This document shows, piece after piece, positions 14,229-21,634 of a stretch of 47,117 bases of DNA. Made by a program: the position numbers and the translations under genes. Every line of letters begins with the position of its first letter. Within the stretch, counting starts at the first letter, position 1. A model generated the notes under the pieces. That model worked only from the letters and a program-made list of their open reading frames with translations, was not told the origin of the DNA and searched no databases. Origin of the DNA: a virus. The DNA lies in IMG/VR virus record IMGVR_UViG_3300032360_001291, positions 1 through 47,117 of that record, one strand, 5' to 3'.

Positions 14229-14776
14229 CCGACTAGGGGATCTACCTTGTTGACACCATTACCCCAGTGGTCCCAGCCCGGAACCTTTTCTCGGGCAAAC
14301 AGTTCAATTTTCTTTTGTGTGGGGAACATTTGTTCGATTCTCCGACGCACCTCTTTCGGCTTCGCACTATGAATACCACGAGGGCTACTTAGAAATTGTC
14401 GAACATTACGGGCACCTCGTGGTTGTGGAATCCGGCCACGCTTTCCAACTAGACAAAGTTCTATCTGGCTCATCGTGTAGTAGCCGGGATTGACTCGTTG
14501 TTTGTCCCAGACGAAAGCAACCGTGGCCCATTTGAAGTCCCATGCTGTCATAAGCCTAAGTGCTTCCGGTAGGTGCGGATTACTGGTCCACATGAACAAC
14601 AGTGATTGTTGGGGGTCAGATATGGCGGGCACATCCATTACCGCCAAATCGGTTCCAGCCATTGTGGGATAGTGTTCTTTTGCCCCACCAGTTGTTTCAC
14701 CACCACTACCGGTGTGTTGCAGTTGCCCCCGGTAATCCCAAGGGGGGTCAGCGTAAATAATTTGGTAGAGCGTCAC
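14225..14776 (-). CDS. MT-A70-family adenine methyltransferase (183 aa)
   Basis: The catalytic DPPW is at residues 10-13 after the IIYADPPW strand. Further segments are LLFMWTSNPHLPEALRLMTAWDF, a VAFVWDK strand and SQIELCLVGKRGRIPQP. This order is typical of MT-A70-like N6-adenine methyltransferases of phages and mobile elements. The protein is short for the family but contains all core blocks. Its GTG start overlaps the stop of the ParB-like gene (GTGA), so it is the last gene of the four-gene set 17028-14225. It probably methylates adenine in DNA, but RNA is also possible. Confidence 0.9.
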   Translation of the reverse strand: MTLYQIIYADPPWDYRGQLQHTGSGGETTGGAKEHYPTMAGTDLAVMDVPAISDPQQSLLFMWTSNPHLPEALRLMTAWDFKWATVAFVWDKQRVNPGYYTMSQIELCLVGKRGRIPQPRGARNVRQFLSSPRGIHSAKPKEVRRRIEQMFPTQKKIELFAREKVPGWDHWGNGVNKVDPLVG

Positions 14777-15282
14777 TTGTCAGGTGTCGGTGGTCGTTCA
14801 ATGTGGAAGTCTTCGGTGGCCGAGGATTCAACAGGAATCCACGCTTGGTTGTAGTCGTGTTGTTTGACTTTTCTCTTTTTAATCAACGAGCCCTCTTCAA
14901 AAATGTCGAACTCGTCTTCTGACATGTTGAGGGCGTCCATGATTTCCCGATCGCCCATGACCTTGAGCAAAGTTCTGATTGCTTGACTCATGCGATGGGG
15001 AACCACTGATCCACGACAGCGATTCATTTGCAAGTGCAGCAAGATTGCTTCTGCTTGGTTGCATTGAAGTCTCTTGACGGGCACATCATGGAGGTCCAAT
15101 TCGTGGGCTACCAGCCAACGGGCATACCCGTCGATAATGGTTCCGTCCTCCATGGCGATGATCGGCTGGAGGATCCCAAATGTTTTGATGGATTGCATGA
15201 GACCCAAATAGTCGGGCTTCAGAATATAGGTCGTCCGCCAATTCGGTGTCTTGAGATTTTGTGGTTTCAGGAGTTCACTCAT
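14773..15282 (-). CDS. ParB/Srx-like nuclease-fold protein (169 aa)
   Basis: The segment SIKTFGILQPIIAMEDGTIIDGYARWLVAHELDLHDVPVKRL (around 30-70) is a ParB-like domain: 'GxxxPIxxx-DGxxIDGxxRxxAA' with the terminal V-P-V-x-R strand. It is followed by a helical DNA-binding-like region. Such proteins are often coupled to PAPS-reductase-like ATP-pyrophosphatases (IbrA/IbrB pairs). Here the ATP-PPase is two genes upstream in the same overlapping set. It may act as a DNA-binding or nucleotide-hydrolysing partner. The GTGA overlap couples it to the methyltransferase. Confidence 0.8.
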   Translation of the reverse strand: MSELLKPQNLKTPNWRTTYILKPDYLGLMQSIKTFGILQPIIAMEDGTIIDGYARWLVAHELDLHDVPVKRLQCNQAEAILLHLQMNRCRGSVVPHRMSQAIRTLLKVMGDREIMDALNMSEDEFDIFEEGSLIKKRKVKQHDYNQAWIPVESSATEDFHIERPPTPDK

Positions 15283-15887
15283 GGAAGTCGCTCGTGATTT
15301 TTAAACAATGGTTTCCCCCGCTGTGATGTATACCCGTGCGGATGGTTTATCCGAGCACGTTCCGTTTCTCTTTGTCGGGCGATCTTTATTATTTCTGCTG
15401 GTACCGGTTTTGTATCCCGAAACCATGATGCAATCGTATACCTCTCACCTTCAGAAATCATATTCAACCCGTGCTTGATTGCAGACCCGCGAAAGAAAAT
15501 GCTACGGCCCTTTTTGGGTTCGACAACATGTCGATCTTCCTCGTCTTCCAGAAAAGTCCTTCCACCTTCAAAGTCTTCATTCAAGTAAGTCACTCCACTA
15601 TAAACAGTGTCCTCAAAGTCGAAGTGGGCACCTAGGGCACACCCCGGACCACGCTGGACAACCTGCATGTAGTCTACGAATGAATTCGGTATAGGACTTT
15701 GACGAGCAAGGGCAGCAGCAAGAAACTTGACTTCGTGGTAGTAGGAGATGCGAGTAGTCAATTCCACTAGTTGGATTGGACCGCTACCTGATGTACCTAA
15801 AACGCTTTCTTGTTTCTTGAACAATTCGATAAACCAGTCGCATTGCTGATCTGTCAAAAATCCGTCAACCATTTCAAAGGAGATCAT
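15279..15887 (-). CDS. 2-oxoglutarate/Fe(II)-dependent oxygenase (prolyl-4-hydroxylase-like) (202 aa)
   Basis: The iron ligands are visible as H88-x-D90 in GAHFDFED and H139 in AIKHGL, with R149 (GERYTIASWF) as the probable 2-oxoglutarate ligand. Around them are SGVTYLNEDFEGGRTFLED and the KKGRSIFFRG strand, matching prolyl-4-hydroxylase-like double-stranded beta helices. The enzyme hydroxylates an unknown substrate. It lies between the ATP-PPase (overlap 14 bp) and the ParB-like gene (overlap 4 bp). The C-terminal 45 residues are basic and may bind nucleic acid. A DNA-base or tRNA substrate is inferred only from its neighbours. Confidence 0.9.
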   Translation of the reverse strand: MISFEMVDGFLTDQQCDWFIELFKKQESVLGTSGSGPIQLVELTTRISYYHEVKFLAAALARQSPIPNSFVDYMQVVQRGPGCALGAHFDFEDTVYSGVTYLNEDFEGGRTFLEDEEDRHVVEPKKGRSIFFRGSAIKHGLNMISEGERYTIASWFRDTKPVPAEIIKIARQRETERARINHPHGYTSQRGKPLFKNHERLP

Positions 15888-17028
15888 CTATTTTGTCCAT
15901 GTCGTCAGCGTCGGCTATGGCAGCCATTCTCATTCGATGTGCTTTCGTCTTCGGACCAACGGGAGATGGTGCCGTGTGACGGAACTCATTCAATAGCAGA
16001 GTTCGAATCAGGTGATCCAAAGGATACCCGTATGGGTCGTTCTTTCTTTTCCGTCTGAACTCAGCGGCAAACTTCATGGCATCCTTGTGTTTACCCGGCG
16101 AAAGCATGTTGTCATTGATGCAGCGCCGAACCCCATCCCAGCGGTCTTGGGAGTAAGAGTTGATCAAATTCTCAATGTTGAAATCTTTCCACAACCGTCT
16201 TTGGGCGTCGATGTGAGGAAATGCTCGGTAAAGATTGTCATAGAATTCTGGCTCGGTTGTCACGACATCGTTAAGTCGTCGTGCGGCCACCGAGTGCAGG
16301 GGAATACCTACTCTGGTATTGGCCCCAGATATGGCCGCGTAGTCGTAGTAATCACAATAGGGAAAGTCGTTGTCCACCGCGACATATTTCAAAACGTCAT
16401 CGGTAGTCCAATCATAGATTGGCTTAACCAGTCTTAGCGGGATTGCTTTACTCAGTCGATAGGGCCGATTGATGTAGTTCTCGTGGAGTTTTTGAACCAC
16501 CGAGCGATACCGGATCATGGACTCATTAGCCCTAACCCCAGTCAGGAATGCAACTCGCCCTTCTTTACCTTGCATGGTGTAATAATCAACCGGCTGAGGC
16601 ATGACCTTGCTGTTGTCACGTTCAAAGTGTTGAGCGGTGATGGCCCACGGTGGAATGTTTCTTACAAGGCGACCCTCTTCTTGGCGAGTCTTTGACCACA
16701 ACAAACAGTATTCCCGGCGTCCCAGAACCCAGACCTCTTGTCCGTAGGGCAGGCAGTACCACTCCATATCCACCCAGTCCAAGTCTTTAACCCATTCCAA
16801 GTAACGAATGACGGCAGGAGAAACCATCTCTTCGTCTCGAAAAATAACTTTGACAGGGCCGAGGCCGCGCTCTTCGTGAAGTTCTTTAGCAAGCAGGAGG
16901 ACAGCAGAAGAATCCTTTCCACCGCTGAACTGAACACAGACCGTATCGAAGATGTCGTAAACGTGCCGCAGACGCTTTCGCGCCGCTTCTACAACATTGA
17001 CATCTAAAAAAAGTCGTCGCCGTGGCAT
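15874..17028 (-). CDS. PAPS-reductase-like ATP-pyrophosphatase (IbrA/DUF3440-like) (384 aa)
   Basis: The N-type ATP-PPase loop SGGKDSS is at residues 35-41, followed by LLAKELHEERGLG and VIFRDEEM. The middle contains the conserved GVRANESMIRYR segment and KPIYDWTTDDVLKYV, characteristic of PAPS-reductase-like phage and IbrA-like proteins. The C-terminal third is helical and basic. Such enzymes activate substrates with ATP; phage members are proposed to work in DNA modification or anti-defence. It is the first gene of the set with the oxygenase, ParB-like and MT-A70 genes. No clear ribosome site is visible. Confidence 0.88.
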   Translation of the reverse strand: MPRRRLFLDVNVVEAARKRLRHVYDIFDTVCVQFSGGKDSSAVLLLAKELHEERGLGPVKVIFRDEEMVSPAVIRYLEWVKDLDWVDMEWYCLPYGQEVWVLGRREYCLLWSKTRQEEGRLVRNIPPWAITAQHFERDNSKVMPQPVDYYTMQGKEGRVAFLTGVRANESMIRYRSVVQKLHENYINRPYRLSKAIPLRLVKPIYDWTTDDVLKYVAVDNDFPYCDYYDYAAISGANTRVGIPLHSVAARRLNDVVTTEPEFYDNLYRAFPHIDAQRRLWKDFNIENLINSYSQDRWDGVRRCINDNMLSPGKHKDAMKFAAEFRRKRKNDPYGYPLDHLIRTLLLNEFRHTAPSPVGPKTKAHRMRMAAIADADDMDKIDDLL

Positions 17029-17175
17029 GCCGGGAGTTTACAGGAAAAAGCGAGGCGGGAGGTGGGGACAGGAGTCGAAGGAGGAAAACGCCCAAACCGA
17101 CCCCCCGCCGCGCCAACTTATACCCCGGCAGGTCAGATAAGACTACACGATAGTTTTTACTGAAAGGAAGAACTA

Positions 17176-17907
17176 TTAAGAGCGAGCCTCTGTAATGGCC
17201 GTTATCAGTTCTGCCTTTTTAAGGCCAGAATATGAGAGACCGAGTTCAGAGGCAATTTCTTTGAGTTCTGCAACCTTCAAAGAATCTAAGTCTTCTGTTG
17301 TTGTTTCTTCTGCCGCCTCTGGCTCGTCTTCAAAAATTAAGATTTCACCATCATTGGCCACACCAACCTGTTCAGGTGCATCGTAATTTTGTAAACCTTC
17401 TTCGAATTTATCCCAATCGATATGTCCCGGTGTGGTCGTATAATCCTCGCCGGGGAAAGCGTGCCGACAGACGATGCCCTCCATGGTGCGAAGGGTTTCG
17501 TGACCAACCTTTTCTCCTACAACGCACAGGTGGGTGATAGCGGGCACTGCTTCTACATCACACAATACGCGCAATAAGCGCCCGAGTTGGACCGTAGCAT
17601 CGTCGCTAAGAGTAACTGTCGTGGATTTCACAACACCAACAAAAATACACCTAGAACTGCGGTGCGGGGCGGTTGGGTGAAAATCCCCGACCACTGAATA
17701 TTCAGTGTTTATCATTTTGTAGATGGCAAACCCTTCCGGATCTACCACATAGTGGGGCCGGTGGGATTTTGGATCCATCCCATACAGTTTTATGGCGCTT
17801 TCTGCCGACTGAGTGTCGGTGGCTTCTAAAACAAGTTTAGGAGCGAACGAAGGAAGCAGCGTTCCCGTTCGGTAATCGCCCGATGTTTGATCAACTATTT
17901 CCAGCAC
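17176..17907 (-). CDS. Protein with C-terminal SAP-like DNA-binding domain (243 aa)
   Basis: It begins with a beta-rich domain of about 170 residues, followed by an acidic linker (EDEPEAAEETTTEDLD). The end is a SAP/Rho-N-like helix-extended-helix motif at about 207-243 (LKVAELKEIASELGLSYSGLKKAELITAI). The SAP-type motif usually binds nucleic acid. The N-terminal domain is not recognised. The GTG start at 17907 lies 28 bp after the SSB stop. The association suggests replication or recombination. The 147 bp downstream contain no gene. Confidence 0.68.
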   Translation of the reverse strand: MLEIVDQTSGDYRTGTLLPSFAPKLVLEATDTQSAESAIKLYGMDPKSHRPHYVVDPEGFAIYKMINTEYSVVGDFHPTAPHRSSRCIFVGVVKSTTVTLSDDATVQLGRLLRVLCDVEAVPAITHLCVVGEKVGHETLRTMEGIVCRHAFPGEDYTTTPGHIDWDKFEEGLQNYDAPEQVGVANDGEILIFEDEPEAAEETTTEDLDSLKVAELKEIASELGLSYSGLKKAELITAITEARS

Positions 17908-17935
17908 GGGAAACAGGCTACATCAATATTCGTAT

Positions 17936-18385
17936 TTAGAAGTCCAATTCCTCATCAAAAGGACTAGCCGCCTTCGTGGCCGTCTGTTTCATCGGCACAG
18001 ATGGGCGGTCGCCGTCGCGCTTCTCGCGTTTCACCCGGACAAGGCTTTCAATATCCTCAACCGGAATCAAAACCTCGCGGGCATTCAATTGATAGGCGTA
18101 CCGCTTTTCGCCTGCGTCGGTTTCCCAACTGCGCTCTTCCATCTGACCCTTAACCTCAATGCGCATGCCCTTCTCCACAATGCCAGCGGTGTGTTCGGCA
18201 AGATCGCCCCAAAGTTGGACGTTGAAAAATGAGGTGTTGGTTTTTTCCCAAGCCTCACCAGACTTCTTCCACTTGTCTACAGCCAGCCGCAATCGCAACA
18301 TTGCTGTTCCGGTCTGGGTGTACTTCATCTCAACGTCGATGACGTTGTTTCCCCGAAGGGTCATCTGTGATTCTGAGCGAGCCAT
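17936..18385 (-). CDS. ssb: Single-stranded DNA-binding protein (149 aa)
   Basis: The OB-fold core includes GTAMLRLRLAVDKW, NTSFFNVQLWGDLAEHTAGIVEKGMRIEVKGQMEERSWE and YAYQLNAREVLIP. A flexible linker and the acidic tip PFDEELDF follow, the usual SSB interaction tail. It coats single-stranded DNA during replication and recombination and recruits partners through the tip. GGAGA precedes the ATG. A bidirectional promoter region (18386-18444) separates it from a small rightward gene. Confidence 0.95.
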   Translation of the reverse strand: MARSESQMTLRGNNVIDVEMKYTQTGTAMLRLRLAVDKWKKSGEAWEKTNTSFFNVQLWGDLAEHTAGIVEKGMRIEVKGQMEERSWETDAGEKRYAYQLNAREVLIPVEDIESLVRVKREKRDGDRPSVPMKQTATKAASPFDEELDF

Positions 18386-18409
18386 AATTGTCTCCTACTA
18401 CTCATTGGG

Positions 18410-18438
18410 TTGTTTGCTCGTGGAGTCGAGTGTATCAT
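18410..18438 (+). promoter_or_regulatory. Probable leaderless promoter; overlaps a leftward -10
   Basis: TTGTTT (18410-18415) and TATCAT (18433-18438) are separated by 17 bp, with the predicted start at the A of the ATG at 18445. The same palindromic GTATCATAC gives TATGAT on the minus strand, which may serve the SSB operon. The rightward gene has no ribosome site, consistent with a leaderless transcript. Confidence 0.5.
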
Positions 18439-18444
18439 ACCGTC

Positions 18445-18666
18445 ATGGACGACTCCATCCTCCTGATCCGAGATCACATGATCGGCGTCTGTATGGATCT
18501 TGTTTCGACCAGCGAAGACGAGGATCCAGCAGATGTGCGAGAGGATTTTACCGAGATGGTGGACATCTTGCTGGAAGCAACAGACCTAAAGGTTCAGGAA
18601 ACTAAGCCCAACGGTAAGAGCACGCTTTTCAATTGTACCGTGGAGTTAATCAACCCGTTTGACTGA
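18445..18666 (+). CDS. Small acidic hypothetical protein (73 aa)
   Basis: This gene begins at an ATG exactly one turn downstream of a -10 element. It encodes an acidic helical protein (SEDEDPADVREDFTEMVDILLEATD) ending VELINPFD. The terminal acidic/aromatic tip resembles SSB-type tails, though it is not an SSB. It is the only rightward gene in this stretch and overlaps the convergent ParB-like gene by 17 bp. Function is unknown. Confidence 0.6.
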   Translation: MDDSILLIRDHMIGVCMDLVSTSEDEDPADVREDFTEMVDILLEATDLKVQETKPNGKSTLFNCTVELINPFD

Positions 18667-19366
18667 CATGCTTTCCCAAAAAGGCCACCACCTGAGCAGA
18701 GGTGGTGGGCAGTGTCGAAAAGTCCGGGTGCGCTTTTAAATACCGTAAGAATGAATACCACGCTGCCTGTTGCTCTGCATCATTAAACACCAGCGTGTAT
18801 TGAATGTTCGTTTTGGCTCCAGCCGAACGTGTCGCAGTCGCTCCTTGCGTAACCAGTGACTCTGTTGTCTCAGGCGTTGGATCAACCATGACGGGTGCAG
18901 TCCAACCGTCATTAGCGATCACAGCAGAACTCGCCCCAGCCGAGGGGGTTTCAATCGCTGCGATTTCAAAATCATCCCATCCAAGCCCCTCGAAGAATTC
19001 TGGCATCTCATCAACCACGGACATGAGCATTTCATGGAGGAGTCCTTGATCGTCCTCTCCCAAGTCTGATGTTCTGTTGTCGGCCAGAGCAAAAGCAATG
19101 GCTTTGTCGTGGTCAAATGGAACGTGCAATACGGCAACATGAGTCCAGCCCAATTGCTTGGCGGCGGCCAGTTGGTGATTGCCTGCGATAACCGTTCCCG
19201 TGCCATTCTCGTTATTTACAGCGACGAGTGGCTTAACCTGTCCGAATTCTTTATACGAGGCAGCAATAGCAGTGATGTTGCCCTTACGGGGGTTGCCCGG
19301 AAGGGTTTCCAATTGTTCTATCGGAATAAGAAGGTGTTCCAAGTCTTTGCTCACTTGGTGTTTCAT
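18650..19366 (-). CDS. Second ParB-like protein (238 aa)
   Basis: The ParB/Srx-type core is at about residues 15-90: LLIPIEQLETLPGNPRKG, FGQVKPLVAV, VIAGNHQLAAAKQLGW and HVPFDHDKAIAFALADNRTSDLG. It is longer than a minimal ParB-like nuclease domain and carries a C-terminal extension of about 130 residues that includes a predicted mixed segment (YTLVFNDAEQQAAWYSFLRYLKAHPDF). This arrangement is common in phage proteins with ParB-type domains next to methylases. It overlaps the next upstream gene by 4 bp. Partitioning is unlikely as no ParA is present. Confidence 0.8.
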   Translation of the reverse strand: MKHQVSKDLEHLLIPIEQLETLPGNPRKGNITAIAASYKEFGQVKPLVAVNNENGTGTVIAGNHQLAAAKQLGWTHVAVLHVPFDHDKAIAFALADNRTSDLGEDDQGLLHEMLMSVVDEMPEFFEGLGWDDFEIAAIETPSAGASSAVIANDGWTAPVMVDPTPETTESLVTQGATATRSAGAKTNIQYTLVFNDAEQQAAWYSFLRYLKAHPDFSTLPTTSAQVVAFLGKHVSQTG

Positions 19367-19698
19367 ATCTGTGCCCTGACATTGGCGGCGAGGGTGCGCA
19401 AAGAGTCCAATGCCGTTCGAATGGAGTTCAATTTTTCCTTCTTGGCCTTAAGTAGGGCATCGGCGATTTTGACCTCGTAGTGCCCATCGCTCTGCTTGTA
19501 GTCGGCCCACGACTCTCGCTCCTTGATGGAACCGTTGGCAGAGAGGTATTCGTGAGCCCATGCCGATTTATATCGGGCTTCTTTTTTTGCCTGATCTACC
19601 GCTAACACTTCGAATGCTTCGGTGTGTTCTTCAAGTTCTTCGACTAGACGAACAATGTTATCTTCGATATCAATAGGGTTAATGGGAGAAGTCCTCAC
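19363..19698 (-). CDS. Conserved-type coiled-coil phage protein (111 aa)
   Basis: It is almost entirely helical: IEDNIVRLVEELEEHTEAFEVLA, then AKKEARYKSAWAHEYL, then EKLNSIRTALDSLRTLAANVRAQI. The heptad-like pattern and the 'EA.YK...A...L...GS...RE..AD' block match a common phage family found beside HNH and recombination genes. No function is assigned. It overlaps both neighbours by 4 bp, so it is co-translated with the HNH protein and the ParB-like protein. Confidence 0.72.
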   Translation of the reverse strand: MRTSPINPIDIEDNIVRLVEELEEHTEAFEVLAVDQAKKEARYKSAWAHEYLSANGSIKERESWADYKQSDGHYEVKIADALLKAKKEKLNSIRTALDSLRTLAANVRAQI

Positions 19699-20054
19699 AG
19701 CATCCCCTCCTCTTTAGCAATGACGCTCAATCTTTCAGCCTCTTCTTCCCAGTCGAATTTGTCGATAGAGTTTCTCTTTTGAATAAGTTCGTCAAACTTT
19801 TCATCACCGATCTTGTCGATCGTGAAGATGCCGAACTCCACTGGATTGTCGGTGAAAAATCTATGGCATGAGGCGCAGAGACAGAACGCATTATCCAAGT
19901 CCGTTCGGGTCCACGAATATTTTCTAGAGATAATATGAGCACACTGTAGAACGTGCCTAGATCCACAGCGCTCACACCTGCCCCGCGACCTGACGATCAA
20001 AGCGTGTAACTTGGTCGCTTTCCCTTTTGCGCCCTTGCCGTAGATGTTGCTCAT
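19695..20054 (-). CDS. HNH endonuclease (119 aa)
   Basis: The HNH core is complete: CERCG (27-31), CAHIISRKY with the first His, DLDNAFCLCASCHRFF with the central Asn and last His, and zinc ligands C-x2-C. It has no AP2 or other attached domain. It could be a nicking nuclease for packaging or replication, or a homing enzyme. Location inside an operon, not next to terminase, makes packaging less sure. Its stop overlaps the coiled-coil gene by 4 bp. Confidence 0.9.
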   Translation of the reverse strand: MSNIYGKGAKGKATKLHALIVRSRGRCERCGSRHVLQCAHIISRKYSWTRTDLDNAFCLCASCHRFFTDNPVEFGIFTIDKIGDEKFDELIQKRNSIDKFDWEEEAERLSVIAKEEGML

Positions 20055-21134
20055 TCATATAACACTTTCCAATATTTGGTCTAATCTTAGCGCACCCCGT
20101 CGGACATCTAGGGATTGAACCGCTTCCAGATTTGCTAGGGCTTCCGATTGTCGGACTTCTGCATCAGACAAGTATTCGAGGTGCTTCTTCCAATCTATGA
20201 ATTTCTTAGCGAGTCGCCCCGCTCCGTACTCTTGCTTCAAGCGAACATATTCTGAAATCTTGGACGCAATGAAAGGAACCCCGGCTGCGACATACTCCAA
20301 GGGTTTGATCCAAGATTTAGCGTGATTGAAGGGGATATTATTAAGTGGGGCTACCCCAATATCGAACGTCAACATCAGTGGGATTTTCGTTGGTGAAACC
20401 ATTGGAAACAGAGTTACCCGACTTTGCTCTACGCCAACCTCTTCCCAAAAAAGAGGGTTTCTAGAGTTGTGTCCGGTGTGATGGAAAGAAAATTGTTCTG
20501 GATCGGAAGTTGAGTATACGTCGCGCAAGCAATCTAAGTCGCCACTACGATGTCCAGTGGAACCATGCCAACCCACAACAACCGGACCATCAACATGCTT
20601 TCGACGGTAAGGTAAGTAGGCGTCGAAATCAACACAATTCTCTAATAGGGCTAGGTTCTTGACGCCCAGTGCCGTTTTCGCCTTATCGATAAGAAATGGA
20701 GTAGAAACTACGACCAAGTCTGAAAGAGAAAGAACCTGTCGATAGAAGTCACTATTTTCTGCCTTGTTGTTCTTCGGATCAAGCACGACCTTTGCTCTAT
20801 GGCGATGGTGTAATCCCCAATACCAATCGTCCAAGTCGTTTATTATAATTTGACCGTTGGCTTGAGCCTTGCGGATGTTATCTGGAATATCCCACATCAT
20901 CCAACGTTGCATATAAACTATATCGCAGTCAAGATGATGGTTGCCGCTAGTGTCCGTAACACCAAACACTTCTGCGTTTTTAGAATAGACTAAAGTTCCG
21001 AGAACATGATCAGTTTCAAGATACTTTGAATATTGTCCAATGCGAATCCAGCCTGATCCTCCCATGCATGGGGCACCGTCATCTTCTGTGACGGATAAAG
21101 ACCAATCTGCACTGGCAAAACCTACTTTTACCAA
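20055..21134 (-). CDS. GT-B-type glycosyltransferase (359 aa)
   Basis: The C-terminal half has the GT4-like donor-binding pattern: VVVGWHGSTGHRSGDLDCL, then DIGVAPLNNIPFNHAKSWIKPLEYVAAGVPFIAS, with the E of LEYVAAG as the probable nucleotide-sugar ligand. The N-terminal half has strands and SDLVVVSTPFLID. The predicted start is TTG at 21134, overlapping the upstream gene by 7 bp; the first in-frame ATG would remove the N-terminal strand. It transfers a sugar to DNA, protein or a surface glycan. DNA glucosylation is a possibility given the other modification-type genes. Confidence 0.85.
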   Translation of the reverse strand: MVKVGFASADWSLSVTEDDGAPCMGGSGWIRIGQYSKYLETDHVLGTLVYSKNAEVFGVTDTSGNHHLDCDIVYMQRWMMWDIPDNIRKAQANGQIIINDLDDWYWGLHHRHRAKVVLDPKNNKAENSDFYRQVLSLSDLVVVSTPFLIDKAKTALGVKNLALLENCVDFDAYLPYRRKHVDGPVVVGWHGSTGHRSGDLDCLRDVYSTSDPEQFSFHHTGHNSRNPLFWEEVGVEQSRVTLFPMVSPTKIPLMLTFDIGVAPLNNIPFNHAKSWIKPLEYVAAGVPFIASKISEYVRLKQEYGAGRLAKKFIDWKKHLEYLSDAEVRQSEALANLEAVQSLDVRRGALRLDQILESVI

Positions 21135-21619
21135 TTTTCAAGTTCGTTATTCAGTCCGACAAAGCCCCAGTCTCCATCGATAGCCTGCCAAAGGGCTTTA
21201 TCTATAGGAGTTGGTTCAAAATCGTATTCCACCATTAGGGCTTGATGTTCTTCGATGGCCCTTTTGAGGAAATCGGCCATTTTTAAATCCGGATCTTGAC
21301 TATCTTTCCCCAGAGCAAGCATCCTCTCGGCTTCGGCCAGTCGCTGTTGAACGTAGAAGCGAAACCGATTGACCTTTGTTCGTTTTTCATCGGCAGTAAT
21401 TTTGAAATCTGTGATCATGTGACTGGGAAGGCTTCGGGTAGATGTACTCTCGTCTTGGGCCAATCCGTTTATTTGTTCATCCAAATTTTGCATGAGACTT
21501 AAAAGTGATTGTCGCCAAGCATCTTGATTAGAAGGCAGGCGTAGGTATTCGGCTTTTTCGGGTGAGATTTGATTCTTAACGTCTTCCGAAACCAGTCGAT
21601 CGAATTCTTGACTGTCCAT
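21128..21619 (-). CDS. Helical hypothetical protein (163 aa)
   Basis: The protein is mostly helical, with SPEKAEYLRLPSNQDAWRQSLLSLMQNLDEQINGLA and TKVNRFRFYVQQRLAEAERML as clear amphipathic helices. It ends in a Trp-containing DGDWGFVGLNNELENW segment. No metal site or catalytic motif is visible. Proteins of this size and helix pattern occur next to phage recombination genes. It lies between the RecB-like nuclease and the glycosyltransferase in a run of overlapping genes. Function is unknown. Confidence 0.68.
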   Translation of the reverse strand: MDSQEFDRLVSEDVKNQISPEKAEYLRLPSNQDAWRQSLLSLMQNLDEQINGLAQDESTSTRSLPSHMITDFKITADEKRTKVNRFRFYVQQRLAEAERMLALGKDSQDPDLKMADFLKRAIEEHQALMVEYDFEPTPIDKALWQAIDGDWGFVGLNNELENW

Positions 21620-21634
21620 ATTATATTTTCTCCG

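Noticed and set aside
14133-14372. GTG-started plus-strand frame preceded by an SD-like sequence
   Set aside because: It runs antisense through the MT-A70 gene and its composition resembles a shadow frame. The SD-like elements are reported separately.
18650-19366. ParB-like gene as a plasmid-type partition system
   Set aside because: No ParA-type ATPase and no parS-like array were found, so a modification or nuclease-type role is more likely.
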